From: Ruegeria sp. YS9
GTDB taxonomy: Bacteria > Pseudomonadota > Alphaproteobacteria > Rhodobacterales > Rhodobacteraceae
Assembly (NCBI RefSeq): GCF_024628725.1
Contig: NZ_CP102410.1
Location: 124,001 to 188,000 of the forward strand
Reading direction: 5' to 3'
Length of the DNA: 64,000 nt
Shown: positions 7,412 through 15,830 of the stretch, piece after piece
Numbering within the stretch: position 1 is the first letter of the stretch
Layout of the letters: every line of letters begins with the position of its first letter
Notes under the pieces: model-generated
What the model was told of the DNA's origin: nothing
Database searches by the model: none
The model's input: only the letters and a program-made list of their open reading frames with translations
Translations under genes and position numbers: made by a program

Positions 7412-9561
7412 CTGATATCATTCGTCTCGAGCCCTATTCGCAGATTCAGCAAGGTGACGTCCCGGGTCTTCTCGTGGAGCAAGGGCCGCTAGGTGTCATC
7501 ATCAGTCGCTGGAGTGAAGGAGAAATTGTCTTTGACGAGCTAACCTATGATGAGATCAACGAAGGTCTGAAGACCGGTCACATCACCATTCGTGATGGCT
7601 ATCACAGTGAAGAGGCCGTCCGCCAGCGCGTGCAGTTTACCGATCAGATTGTCACCCATCTGCCTACAAGACAGCGCTCAACGGTCTTCTTCCGTCAGGC
7701 CTGGTGCGATCTCTTTCTGGATGCTGAAGCACGTGGAGAGATTGGCCGCTACTGGAAAGATGTGGAGATCTGGATCCGGAGTGTGGCGCCGGAAATCACG
7801 GTGCAGATTCCTCAGCCCGATAAGGATGCCGGGAAGCGCAAATATGGTGGAAAGAAGCGGTCAAGCAACGAGATTGACCCGCCAGGCTCTTCGGCCTTGC
7901 TGCGTTGGGTCCGCGCTTATGAGGCCAGTGGTCGGTGCGTTCTAGCGCTCATAGACAAGCGCTATCTGGCGGGACGGACGAAGGTCAAATTTGGTCCTGA
8001 GAGCGCTGCCCTGCTTCACAAATGCGCGGATCGATATGCGAGCTTCAAGCGCCCGTCGAAGAAGAGTGTCATTCGTCAGACCAAACGGGCATTCCGACTG
8101 GCAAATGCGTATCGCGTCGATCGGGGACTGCCGCCATTGGCCATCCCTTCAGAAAGCACCATCTACCGAGAGATAAGTCGTCTTGAGCCCTATCATGTGA
8201 TGTGCCAGCGCCAGGGCCTCGAAGCGGCCAACCGGCATTTTGCAATCATCGGCGAAGGAGTGAATGTCCTGCGCCCAGGGGAGCGGTTGGAAATTGATGA
8301 ATGGAAGGTCGACCTGATTACCTTCTTTGCCGAGGCCGGTGTCTTCGGTCATCTGACAGAGGAGCAGATCAAAGCACTGCCGAAAGGGCGACGCTGGATC
8401 TATGTCGTGATCGATGTGCGAACGCGACTGATCCTCTCGGTGAAGGTTTGCGCGACCCCGAATACCGAAGATGCGATCGCGGCACTGGACCTAGCAACCC
8501 GGGATAAGAGCGATCTTGCTGGGCTCTTCGGCTGTGCGCTTCCGGACTGGCCGGGCACTGGTTTTGAAACTGTTGCCTCGGATCAGGGGGCGGCCTTTGC
8601 GAACTTTGATTTCAGAGGTGCTGTGACGGACCTTCGCGGAACGGTCATGTTCCCGCCTGCGGGTGTGCCCAAGCTTCGCGGACATATTGAGCGCTGCTTC
8701 AGAACCTTCGGTGTGGAGCTGATGGAGTGTCTGAGTGCGCGCACCTATTCAAACATCGTCGAAAAAGGTGATTTTGTGCCTGAAGATTATGCTGCGCTTG
8801 CTGATGACGAGTTGACCCGGATCCTGGTTCGCTTTGTTGTCGATGTATATAACAACAAGCCCCATGGGGGCATCGGTGGACAAACCCCGCTGAACTGCTG
8901 GCGGGAATTGTGCTCGACCGTTGGCAAGCCGCGCCCTCCCTGCCGAATTGAGCGCCTCGGGGCCTTCGGTCGGAAATACACCCGGAGAATTTCCGGACGC
9001 GGGGTTCGGTTTGCGGGCATCTTCTACACCTGTGAGATGGTCCGGCACCATTTTCTCTCCAATCCCGATCTCGAAGTTGAGATCCGGGTGGATCATCAGG
9101 ACCTCGGTATGATCGAGGTCAATCTCGATGGTGTCTGGGTTGTCGCCCGCCCCCTGGCAAAAGGGTTTGATGGTCTGTCGCTTGATCTCTGGACCGAGGC
9201 TTGTACCAATCTGCGCCGCCGTTTTCAGGCGGAGGCAGAACTGACGCAGGATATCATTGATCAGGCATTCGCAGACTTCTCGGAGGAGGATCGCGCTGCC
9301 TCTCAACGGCTCGGGCTCTCAGCGCTTGCTCCGACAAAGGCCGACGTTGAACGCAACCGGGAACATCTCTGGCTTGGGTTGGAGGTCGTGGCGGGTATCA
9401 CCCCAACGGTTTCCAGGAAAAAACGAGGTCTCCTTGATGGTGTGATCGCCAGGGCTGAGGTGGCACCACGTCAGCTGCCGGAGATCACTTCTGCGGAGGA
9501 TGACGCGGAGAAGACGATGCCGGTCTCGCGTCCGCGCTGGCGCATGGAGGACGGGGAATGA
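7408..9561 (+). CDS. tnsB: TnsB/TniA-family DDE transposase
   Basis: A 717-aa protein of the Mu/TnsB integrase group that cuts and joins the 3' transposon ends. The catalytic DDE triad is visible in the rve core: D297 in RLEIDEWKVD, D392 in VASDQGAAF, and E428 in KLRGHIERCF. The N-terminal 250 residues should hold helix-turn-helix end-binding domains, and after about 520 a Mu-type beta-barrel and a C-terminal tail for TnsC contact are expected. The length fits TnsB (about 700). It overlaps tnsA and tnsC by four bases each (ATGA-type junctions), and its catalytic residues are intact, so the element may be active. Confidence 0.9.
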   Translation: MTDIIRLEPYSQIQQGDVPGLLVEQGPLGVIISRWSEGEIVFDELTYDEINEGLKTGHITIRDGYHSEEAVRQRVQFTDQIVTHLPTRQRSTVFFRQAWCDLFLDAEARGEIGRYWKDVEIWIRSVAPEITVQIPQPDKDAGKRKYGGKKRSSNEIDPPGSSALLRWVRAYEASGRCVLALIDKRYLAGRTKVKFGPESAALLHKCADRYASFKRPSKKSVIRQTKRAFRLANAYRVDRGLPPLAIPSESTIYREISRLEPYHVMCQRQGLEAANRHFAIIGEGVNVLRPGERLEIDEWKVDLITFFAEAGVFGHLTEEQIKALPKGRRWIYVVIDVRTRLILSVKVCATPNTEDAIAALDLATRDKSDLAGLFGCALPDWPGTGFETVASDQGAAFANFDFRGAVTDLRGTVMFPPAGVPKLRGHIERCFRTFGVELMECLSARTYSNIVEKGDFVPEDYAALADDELTRILVRFVVDVYNNKPHGGIGGQTPLNCWRELCSTVGKPRPPCRIERLGAFGRKYTRRISGRGVRFAGIFYTCEMVRHHFLSNPDLEVEIRVDHQDLGMIEVNLDGVWVVARPLAKGFDGLSLDLWTEACTNLRRRFQAEAELTQDIIDQAFADFSEEDRAASQRLGLSALAPTKADVERNREHLWLGLEVVAGITPTVSRKKRGLLDGVIARAEVAPRQLPEITSAEDDAEKTMPVSRPRWRMEDGE

Positions 9562-10535
9562 CGCATATGTCCCGTGAGGAGGTCAGCCACATCGTGGCTG
9601 ACCTTGAGCACCGCTTTATCGCCCATGACACTTACCTGGAGCTCCGGGATCAGGTTGATGATATTCTCTACCGACGCAAAGCGCATACAGCTGCTGACAG
9701 GGTAACAGCGCAGCGCGGCATTGTTGTCATTGGCAATGCAGGGGCCGGTAAGAGTTTTGGCATCGAACATCTTCTGCAGAAGCATCCGCATTTGGCGTAT
9801 GGAAAACCATATCAACAGGCGTTGACTGTGCGTCTGGTTTCAGAAGCCACGATCAAAGGTGTCGGTCTCGATACGCTCAAAGCATATGGATATGAGAGCA
9901 AGGGATCGCGGACAGGCCATTCGATCTGGCGGCAGGTGATGCATCAGGCGCACTCCCACAAGACGCTTTTTCTGCATTTTGACGAAGCGCAGCATATCCT
10001 TCGGACCAAATCGAAGTCTGAGTTTGATCAGGTGATGCTCGTTTGGAAATCGTGCCTGGAATACGCTGAGTGGCCGGTCAGCCTAATCCTTAGTGGCACC
10101 TGTGAACTCCTGGATCTGATCAACCGGGATGAACAGCTCAGACGGAGGTTTGAGCCCGTGCATTTTGCTCCCATGAGCTACGCCGCCCATGGGCATGAGG
10201 TGATGGGCGTGCTGGGTGCCTATCTCGATGCGGCAAAACTGTCGCGCGGCAAAACGCTTGAGACGTCGGCATTCGCGCGACGACTGCTGCATGCGGCCCG
10301 CTACGAGTTCGGGTCGAAAATCGGGCTGATTATATCGGCTATCAAACTAGCATTGCGCGATGGGAACCAAACCCTTGAACAAAGTCACTTCGCGGGGGCC
10401 TATCGGAAACAGAAGCGCTGTGTTGATGCATTGAACCCATTCATTGCTGAGAACTTCCGCTCCGTTCAGACGGGCCAGCTTCTCAGCGGTGCTGAGCTGG
10501 AGATAGCGCCAGCAATCAAGAGGGGGGCTGCATAA
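9558..10535 (+). CDS. tnsC: TnsC/TniB-family AAA+ transposition regulator
   Basis: A 325-aa ATPase. Walker A is GNAGAGKS at residues 59-66 and Walker B is FLHFDEAQH with D142-E143. A DEAQ(H) motif is typical of TniB/TnsC and of related transposition ATPases. It should form filaments on target DNA, bridge TniQ and TnsB, and confer target immunity. The length is that of the short TniB-like proteins, not of Tn7 TnsC (about 555 aa). It overlaps both neighbours (four bases with tnsB, one base with tniQ). Confidence 0.88.
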   Translation: MTHMSREEVSHIVADLEHRFIAHDTYLELRDQVDDILYRRKAHTAADRVTAQRGIVVIGNAGAGKSFGIEHLLQKHPHLAYGKPYQQALTVRLVSEATIKGVGLDTLKAYGYESKGSRTGHSIWRQVMHQAHSHKTLFLHFDEAQHILRTKSKSEFDQVMLVWKSCLEYAEWPVSLILSGTCELLDLINRDEQLRRRFEPVHFAPMSYAAHGHEVMGVLGAYLDAAKLSRGKTLETSAFARRLLHAARYEFGSKIGLIISAIKLALRDGNQTLEQSHFAGAYRKQKRCVDALNPFIAENFRSVQTGQLLSGAELEIAPAIKRGAA

Positions 10536-12400
10536 TGCAAGTGTTGCCGATCCTTGTTCCTTTGATGCCGGGGGAGACCCCGGCATCTTTTACATCCCGC
10601 CTGGCTTGGGCGAATGGTCTTTCCTTTGCCTCAGAGTTCTGCACCGATCAGGGCTTTACGCTTCAGGCCATCGCTGACGGCGATGAACGGGCCCTTTCGA
10701 TCCTAGCCCAGCTCGGCAAAGTGGAACTTGCTCAACTGATGCGTGGTGTTGTTCGCAAAGTGTCGACCGGGCAGTACCGGCTGGCCGGGCAACTTATCGA
10801 GAAACGCTGGATCATGCGCAGACGTCTGCGGCTCTGTCCTGAGTGTGTCGCGGATGACATCATGACAGACACTACTGGTGGTGCTGCGCAACGATGTGCT
10901 TGGCATGTGCCTTCGATCCGAACATGCCACCACCACCAGGTTAGGCTGAATGAAGACGACAGTTATTCACATAGCCGAGGGCCCCATGATTTTTCCGGGC
11001 GTATCCGAGATCTCAATCTGGGGGCGGATCAGGTGAGAGAGCTGGGTGCATGGCAGGTCCCAACAGGTCTGGAAGACTATCTCACCCGCCGGTTGGCGGG
11101 TGAACAACAGGGCACATGGCTCGACAATATCGGGTTCGGTGCGGTTGCGCTTGGCGCCGAGATCTTCGGAATTGTCGATCTGTTTGGCGTCGATGCAAAG
11201 CTGAAGCACTTATCCGATAATGAGAAGCGTCGTGCAGGTGCGAGGGGTTTTGAGCTCCTGTCCGAAGGCGAGGAAGGGCTGTTTCGCCTGCTGAGGCGAC
11301 TACATCGTGAGGCCGGTTCCCCCATATCACTTTCGCGCAGAAACTACGGCTGCCTGTTCAACTGGCTAGAACAATCCCATGCGGAGCAATACGAGCCCTT
11401 GCGGGATACGGTCAGGAAATTCTTCACCGAGACCTATCCCATCGGCGAAGGCGATCTGGTGCTTGGGAAAACCTGTACAACCCGTCGCGTTCATAGTGTT
11501 GAAACCTTACGACGTGAGCTGGGGCTCGGCCGCCGTCAGACAGTGGAACTGCTTGGTGCAAACGGGTTTCTGAAGCCGGAGGGTGAGATAGGTAGCTCTG
11601 CGAAAGGTGTTGTGCTCGACGCACAGGCATTGGCGCCACTGGTCAAAAACTTTGCGGGAGCGATCTGTCAGGTTGCGGCTCAGAAAAAGATCAATGCGCC
11701 GAGGGCGCAGTTTGGTGCTCTGGTTGCAGGTGGGATCATCAGACCCATCGCAGGCTCCCCTGTCGGGAGACCATACTACGATGAAGGGCAACTCGATGCG
11801 TTCCTTGCCAGTATTGTGCCACGCACATCGGCGGCAAAAGCGGATGGGCTAGTCGGTATTCAGTCCGTCTGTCGCAAAGCCGTTGCTGGTGCAGTCGATG
11901 TGGTGCGACTGATCCAGAATGGCGATCTGAAGACTGTGGTCAGGGATGCTGAACAAGATGGCTATCTATCGGTGCTTCTGGACCCGGCAGAGGTCGCTGA
12001 GGCATTGCGTTTGATCAGACCGGACGGATACCTGCGATCGACGCTTGCGGAGTTCTTTGGGATCAATGCATCTGCGGTCCGATATCTGGTGAGCAAAGGT
12101 CACTTGAAACTGGTTCGGGCACGTCATCCGGTGTCCCGCAAGTCGGTACAGGTGGTGCCGTATAGCTCTGTAGACCGGTTTCTGGAGCGCTTTATTCCCG
12201 GAAAACACTATGCCGAATTTCTTGGGGACAGTACCCGGAAAGTCGGCGACCAGCTCATACAGGAGCGGGTTCCGTGTATCCGAATGCCGGAAGAGTGTGG
12301 TGGACGCATATTCAGACGGAGCGATGTGACCTCCGGAGTAGAAGAGCTGGCCAATCGCCTCCCGCTCTCGCATGATGAAATTGCCTGGCCTGAGTTGTGA
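10535..12400 (+). CDS. tniQ: TniQ/TnsD-family target-selection protein
   Basis: A 621-aa protein whose N-terminal half is a TniQ domain: an opening PGETPASFTSRLAWANG, then a zinc-finger region with CPEC near residue 101 and further Cys/His (CAWH, TCHHH) up to about 136. The C-terminal half is long and carries several predicted helix-turn-helix segments (ETLRRELGLGRRQTVELLG; TLAEFFGINASAVRYLVSKG). It therefore resembles a TnsD-length protein that recognises a specific attachment site, not a short TniQ. The target site is not evident from the window. The last gene of the tns operon; kptA follows after 10 bases. Confidence 0.85.
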   Translation: MQVLPILVPLMPGETPASFTSRLAWANGLSFASEFCTDQGFTLQAIADGDERALSILAQLGKVELAQLMRGVVRKVSTGQYRLAGQLIEKRWIMRRRLRLCPECVADDIMTDTTGGAAQRCAWHVPSIRTCHHHQVRLNEDDSYSHSRGPHDFSGRIRDLNLGADQVRELGAWQVPTGLEDYLTRRLAGEQQGTWLDNIGFGAVALGAEIFGIVDLFGVDAKLKHLSDNEKRRAGARGFELLSEGEEGLFRLLRRLHREAGSPISLSRRNYGCLFNWLEQSHAEQYEPLRDTVRKFFTETYPIGEGDLVLGKTCTTRRVHSVETLRRELGLGRRQTVELLGANGFLKPEGEIGSSAKGVVLDAQALAPLVKNFAGAICQVAAQKKINAPRAQFGALVAGGIIRPIAGSPVGRPYYDEGQLDAFLASIVPRTSAAKADGLVGIQSVCRKAVAGAVDVVRLIQNGDLKTVVRDAEQDGYLSVLLDPAEVAEALRLIRPDGYLRSTLAEFFGINASAVRYLVSKGHLKLVRARHPVSRKSVQVVPYSSVDRFLERFIPGKHYAEFLGDSTRKVGDQLIQERVPCIRMPEECGGRIFRRSDVTSGVEELANRLPLSHDEIAWPEL

Positions 12401-12410
12401 AGGTGTTGAG

Positions 12411-12956
12411 ATGAGTAGAGAAAGCAAATTTCTGAGCCTGGTGCTTCGGCATAAACCTGAAGAGATCGGTCTTCAGCTTGATAAGAACGGGTGGGTTCGT
12501 GTTGACGATTTGCTACGGAAGCTGAAGAAAGCCAATCGCAAGCTAAGCCGCGACGAGCTCACTCAGCTTGTCGAGAGCAACGATAAGAAACGCTTCACCC
12601 TGTCAGATGATGGTCAGCGCATTAGGGCAGCCCAAGGACACTCAATTGATGTGGATCTGGGCCTGGAACCCCAGCGCCCACCGGATGAATTGTATCACGG
12701 CACGGCCAGCGCAAATTTGGACGCGATATTTTCCGAGGGGTTGAATCCTGGACGCCGTAAGCAAGTTCATCTTTCACTGGACCCTGACACAGCTGAACGC
12801 GTCGGGCAACGACACGGAAAGCCGGTTGTTCTACGTGTCGAAGCGCAACGTATGTTTAAGGATGGATTTGAGTTTTTTCGCGCCGACAATGGTGTCTGGC
12901 TCACGGACAAAGTGCCCGCGACCTATTTGGGTTTCGGTAGGGTCGCGGAGCCATAA
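12411..12956 (+). CDS. kptA: RNA 2'-phosphotransferase Tpt1/KptA
   Basis: A 181-aa Tpt1/KptA enzyme, which moves an internal RNA 2'-phosphate to NAD+, giving ADP-ribose 1'',2''-cyclic phosphate and nicotinamide. Family signatures are all present: KFLSLVLRHKPEEIGLQLD at the N-terminus, GWVRVDDLL, the NAD-binding YHGT, and a GLNPGRRKQVHLSLD segment. The length is normal. ATG 12411 is chosen over an in-frame ATG 39 bases upstream because the conserved domain starts here (MSRESKFLSLVLRH) and AAGG precedes it. It lies 10 bases after tniQ on the same strand, so it is likely co-transcribed with the transposon and is probably cargo. It is less GC-rich than the tns genes. A defence or RNA-repair role is inference. 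Confidence 0.88.
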   Translation: MSRESKFLSLVLRHKPEEIGLQLDKNGWVRVDDLLRKLKKANRKLSRDELTQLVESNDKKRFTLSDDGQRIRAAQGHSIDVDLGLEPQRPPDELYHGTASANLDAIFSEGLNPGRRKQVHLSLDPDTAERVGQRHGKPVVLRVEAQRMFKDGFEFFRADNGVWLTDKVPATYLGFGRVAEP

Positions 12957-13057
12957 CAGATCACATGGCCCATTGGTTTGCGTTTTATTCGCAGGCAAAC
13001 AGGCCAAGCGCTAGCGTGCCAAAGCCCTTATCAATTCAAGTTTGGAGCCAATACAAA

Positions 13058-13444
13058 ATGCAATCCGACAAAGTATACACCCTTTCAGAATGGCCCGTGC
13101 TCGAAAAAATATCTGCTCGTACGACACCTGATCGCACCCTCGACTCATATAGTGTCATTTTGCTTTACGAGGTCGCGGCGACCGATGATGATTGGGCCGC
13201 AATGGATCAGGAAGAGTATGAGTTTGCAAAGGCACTCCTTGCATCACGACACCGCCGTCATCCACTTCCTTCGTCTCCATTCAAAGCAACTTGCCCTCAT
13301 TGTTCGGAGGTCGTGGTTAGTTGGCACAAACTCTGCGTCGATGTGCCGAAAGGCGAGAAGCGGGGGCTTGTTTTCTGCGGATGTGGGAAGACCGGTGCAG
13401 ATAGCGCGGACGTAGAAGGAGTAGGGCGTGTCATTGGTGGCTAA
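13058..13444 (+). CDS. Small protein with Cys-rich (zinc ribbon-like) end, unknown
   Basis: A 128-aa protein I do not recognise. The C-terminal half has CPHC followed some 30 residues later by FCGCGK, which would make a four-Cys zinc ribbon; the N-terminal half is acidic and helical. ATG 13058 is preferred over an upstream in-frame ATG at 12965 because GGAG lies nine bases before it and the upstream 31 codons look non-coding. It lies 101 bases after kptA on the same strand, in comparable base composition, so it may be a second cargo gene of the Tn7-like element. Confidence 0.55.
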   Translation: MQSDKVYTLSEWPVLEKISARTTPDRTLDSYSVILLYEVAATDDDWAAMDQEEYEFAKALLASRHRRHPLPSSPFKATCPHCSEVVVSWHKLCVDVPKGEKRGLVFCGCGKTGADSADVEGVGRVIGG

Positions 13445-13791
13445 AGCGACGTTAAGCTATCGCAAAAAAGGTGATGCACCGTATTTTTTGGTCAACAATG
13501 CGCGCTGGCGGCATCATGGTAGTGTGGATTTCGCTCTTCCATTAGAAGCAAGCGCAGAAAGAAATCTGGCCATCAAAAGCCGCCGTTTGGGAAAAATGCG
13601 GCGAATGACGGGCAGGAGCTCAACCTGTTAATTCAGTTTTTGTGCTGCATGCGCTCGCAGCACGATAATTGCTGCCTGAGCGAAGAAAACTATGCCGCAA
13701 TGCAACTGGAAAAGCTGCCGTTGAAACACTCCGCGTCGAGAGTCAGTAGAGTAAGGATCAAGGTCTTAACAAACCTGACTTTTACCGTAGC
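13445..13791. other. Gap with no recognised gene
   Basis: A short frame at 13428-13631 overlaps the end of the preceding gene and has no ribosome binding site or family resemblance, so I do not call it. The rest shows no hairpin terminator or transposon end I could confirm; an isolated TGTTAATTCAG near 13627 weakly recalls the AAGTTAAT motif upstream of the tns genes. Confidence 0.35.
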
Positions 13792-14047
13792 TGTCCAAAT
13801 GCCTGCTTTTTCGCTCTGGGGACCGATACGAGCGAACCGCCGCCAGTCATGCTTTCCAAGATGTCGTGGGCTTTGGCGGCCTCAGGCAATGGGATTGGTG
13901 TCGGCCTGGGGCGTGCAATTGGCCAGAGGCGAACTTACCCAAAGCTTGGCCAAGAAGGACCAGATGACCGCAGAAATTGAGCGTCTCAATCGAACCAACG
14001 AGGGTATCCGCGCCGACAGAGTCGTAGGCGACTTGGACACCATGCCC
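13792..14047 (-). pseudogene. C-terminal relic of a quinone oxidoreductase (zinc-type ADH family)
   Basis: Two minus-strand reading frames carry consecutive pieces of an NADPH:quinone oxidoreductase. From 14047 leftward, GHGVQVAYDSVGADTL and LVLLGQALG match the nucleotide-binding strand region. After a frame change near 13910, PIPLPEAAKAHDILES and GGGSLVSVP give the typical C-terminal end, stopping at TAA (13794-13792). The two parts are closer together than in intact proteins, so a deletion accompanied the frameshift. The N-terminal two thirds are gone, with an in-frame stop just upstream. Confidence 0.7.
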
Positions 14048-14193
14048 ATCGGTAGATCAAGTGATCAAAATTGCTTAGAATCGCTTTGTATGCTCTGATA
14101 TCAATCGGGGATTGAAACCTCACGCATTCTGCGACGCTTTCGGTGGTAACTTTTCTAAGCTGCAAATTTGGCATTCTTTTTTTGGATAATGGC

Positions 14194-14970
14194 ATGTCAC
14201 AGATCAGATTTTTAGGCTCTTTTTCTATGGGTTCTGGCGCCGCGGCTAGATGTGCAGGCATTGGCGAAGCCGGACGCGAATGCGCCGGATTTCTTTTTCA
14301 GAATCCCAATCAGTTGTTTGACAGAGCTGATCTAGCGGAACGTTTTTGGTCCTCAAATAGCTTTGTGGATGCAAAGGCGGCGATTAGTTCCATGACGTCC
14401 CGCGTTCGAGCCGCCTTGAGACAGATGAAGAACCCTGACATCCACATTAAGTCCGACAAGTGGAGTCTAGGAGTGTTCTACGAAGACTCCAAGTTTGTCG
14501 ATACCGCCAATCTGGAACGGATCTATAGTCAAGTTCAGAAGGGCATTTTCGATCTTGGATCTCTGGAGTGTTGTCTTGGCAGCCTCTATCGTGGAAAATT
14601 CCTACCGGGGCTACAGGGACATTGGGCGGTAATTGAACGAGAGCGCCTGCAAAGCATGTTTGTCCGCACGGCCTTGATGGCGATAGATCATTTCATTGAC
14701 CAAAGAAACTATCAAACAGCCCTTGATACCTGTCGTTATGTGCTTTCGCATGATCCTTTGCGCGAGACAGTTCATCGTCGAGTAATGATCTTAATGGCGA
14801 TAAGCGGCGAAAATGCCAGGATGCGCCAGCACTACGCAAATCTCGAGGCTTTTGTCATAACGGCTTGCGATGCCCAACCTGACAAGAGAACACGAGAGTT
14901 GTTTGATGATCTATGCACACAACCAAGCCGGCCATACCTTGATCAGTTGGTAGAAAGGGAACTGGACTAA
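14194..14970 (+). CDS. SARP-type regulator with BTAD domain
   Basis: A 258-aa protein built like small SARP activators: residues 1-80 form an OmpR-type winged helix (starting SQIRFLGSFSMGSG; ADLAERFWSS; a SSMTSRVRAALRQM recognition segment), and 95-250 form the helical bacterial transcriptional activation domain (BTAD). SARPs bind direct repeats overlapping the -35 region and switch on secondary-metabolite operons. It is the first gene upstream of the enediyne-type cassette and points towards it, so it is the likely pathway activator; an IS5-family element now separates the two. ATG 14194 is chosen because homology starts there; the frame is open further upstream. Its target is inferred. Confidence 0.72.
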   Translation: MSQIRFLGSFSMGSGAAARCAGIGEAGRECAGFLFQNPNQLFDRADLAERFWSSNSFVDAKAAISSMTSRVRAALRQMKNPDIHIKSDKWSLGVFYEDSKFVDTANLERIYSQVQKGIFDLGSLECCLGSLYRGKFLPGLQGHWAVIERERLQSMFVRTALMAIDHFIDQRNYQTALDTCRYVLSHDPLRETVHRRVMILMAISGENARMRQHYANLEAFVITACDAQPDKRTRELFDDLCTQPSRPYLDQLVERELD

Positions 14971-14992
14971 GTTATCCTGTATTGGTTCCGAT

Positions 14993-15830
14993 CTAGGGTC
15001 AGGACGCATTGATTTCCCGCGCATGACGTGATTCACGGCCCCAAATACGGAGCGGTGATATGAGCGACCTTTACTGGCTGAGCGATGAGCAGATGGCCAA
15101 GCTTACCCCTTTTTTCCCGAAGTCGCACGGCAAGCCACGTGTCGATGACAAGCGCGTCCTGAGTGGGATTATCTTCATCAATCGCAATGGTTTGCGCTGG
15201 CGTGACGCTCCTGCCGCCTATGGTCCGCACAAGACGCTCTACAGCCGCTGGAAGCGCTGGAGCGAGAAAGGCATCTTTGCGCGGATGATGGCGGGTCTGG
15301 CCGCCGAACACGGCGAACAGAAGACCGTGATGATCGACGCGACCTACCTCAAGGCCCATCGAACAGCGACCAGTCTGGCCGCGAAAAAGGGGGGCGTGGG
15401 CGCCTGATCGGTCGAACCAAAGGCGGCATGAACACCAAACTGCACGCCATCTGCGATAGCCAAGGCCGCCCACTCAACCTGTTCGTCACCGCCGGTCAGG
15501 TCAGCGACTACATCGGTGCGCGGGCGTTGCTCAGCAGCCTGCCAAAGGTCGACTGGCTGCTCGGGGATCGCGGTTACGATGCCGATTGGTTCCGGGAAGC
15601 GTTGCAAGACAAAGGGATACGCGCCTGCATCCCTGGACGAAAGCAGCGCAAGAAAGCCGTCAGATACGATAAGCGTCGATACAAACGCCGAAACCGGATC
15701 GAGATCATGTTCGGCAGGCTGAAGGATTGGCGGCGCGTGGCAACCCGCTACGACCGTTGCCCAAAGGTCTTCCTCTCTGCCATCGCTCTGGCCGCGCTCG
15801 TCATCTACTGGTTATGAATCCTGACCCTAG
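14993..15830 (+). mobile_element. IS5-family (IS427-group-like) insertion sequence
   Basis: An 838-bp element bounded by inverted repeats: CTAGGGTCAGGACGCAT at the left (from 14993) and ATGAATCCTGACCCTAG at the right (ending 15830). It contains a two-frame DDE transposase. The outermost CTAG sits in a GATCTAG...CTAGATC context, consistent with insertion at a TA- or CTAG-type target. The element lies 22 bases after the SARP gene and about 300 bases before the cassette operon. Confidence 0.85.
15060..15817 (+). CDS. IS5-family transposase made by frameshifting (orfA/orfB)
   Basis: The first frame (15060-15407, 115 aa) has the N-terminal domain and first catalytic Asp (VMIDATYLKAHR). The second frame (open to 15817) has the DDE remainder: GGMNTKLHAICDSQG, WLLGDRGYDAD with the second Asp, and RNRIEIMFGRLKDWRR with the Glu. 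The frames overlap around 15383-15410, where AAAAAGGGGGG offers a slippery site for a -1 shift to give the full transposase, as is known for this group. Both halves look intact, so the element is probably functional. Confidence 0.85.

Larger units (their letters stand above)
6271..12400 (+). mobile_element. Tn7-like transposition module (HTH, TnsA, TnsB, TnsC, TniQ); ends not resolved
   Basis: Four genes in the order tnsA-tnsB-tnsC-tniQ overlap by 1-4 bases at each junction and are preceded by a small HTH gene. The endonuclease, DDE transposase, AAA+ regulator and TniQ target-selection protein together are the hallmark of Tn7-like elements with cut-and-paste transposition. No TnsE, Cas protein or CRISPR array is adjacent, so target choice is expected to lie with TniQ. 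The coordinates cover only the gene core. The tnsA-side end should lie upstream of 6271, perhaps around 6050-6150. The other end lies past the cargo genes, and I could not find a convincing terminal repeat pair. Confidence 0.8.

Noticed and set aside
6271..13444. CRISPR-associated transposon (CAST)
   Set aside because: No Cas12k, Cascade genes or repeat-spacer array lie near the tns genes, and TniQ is of the long type.
13428..13631. A 67-codon frame overlapping the end of the small Cys-rich gene
   Set aside because: No ribosome binding site, no recognisable motif, and it overlaps a better-supported gene.
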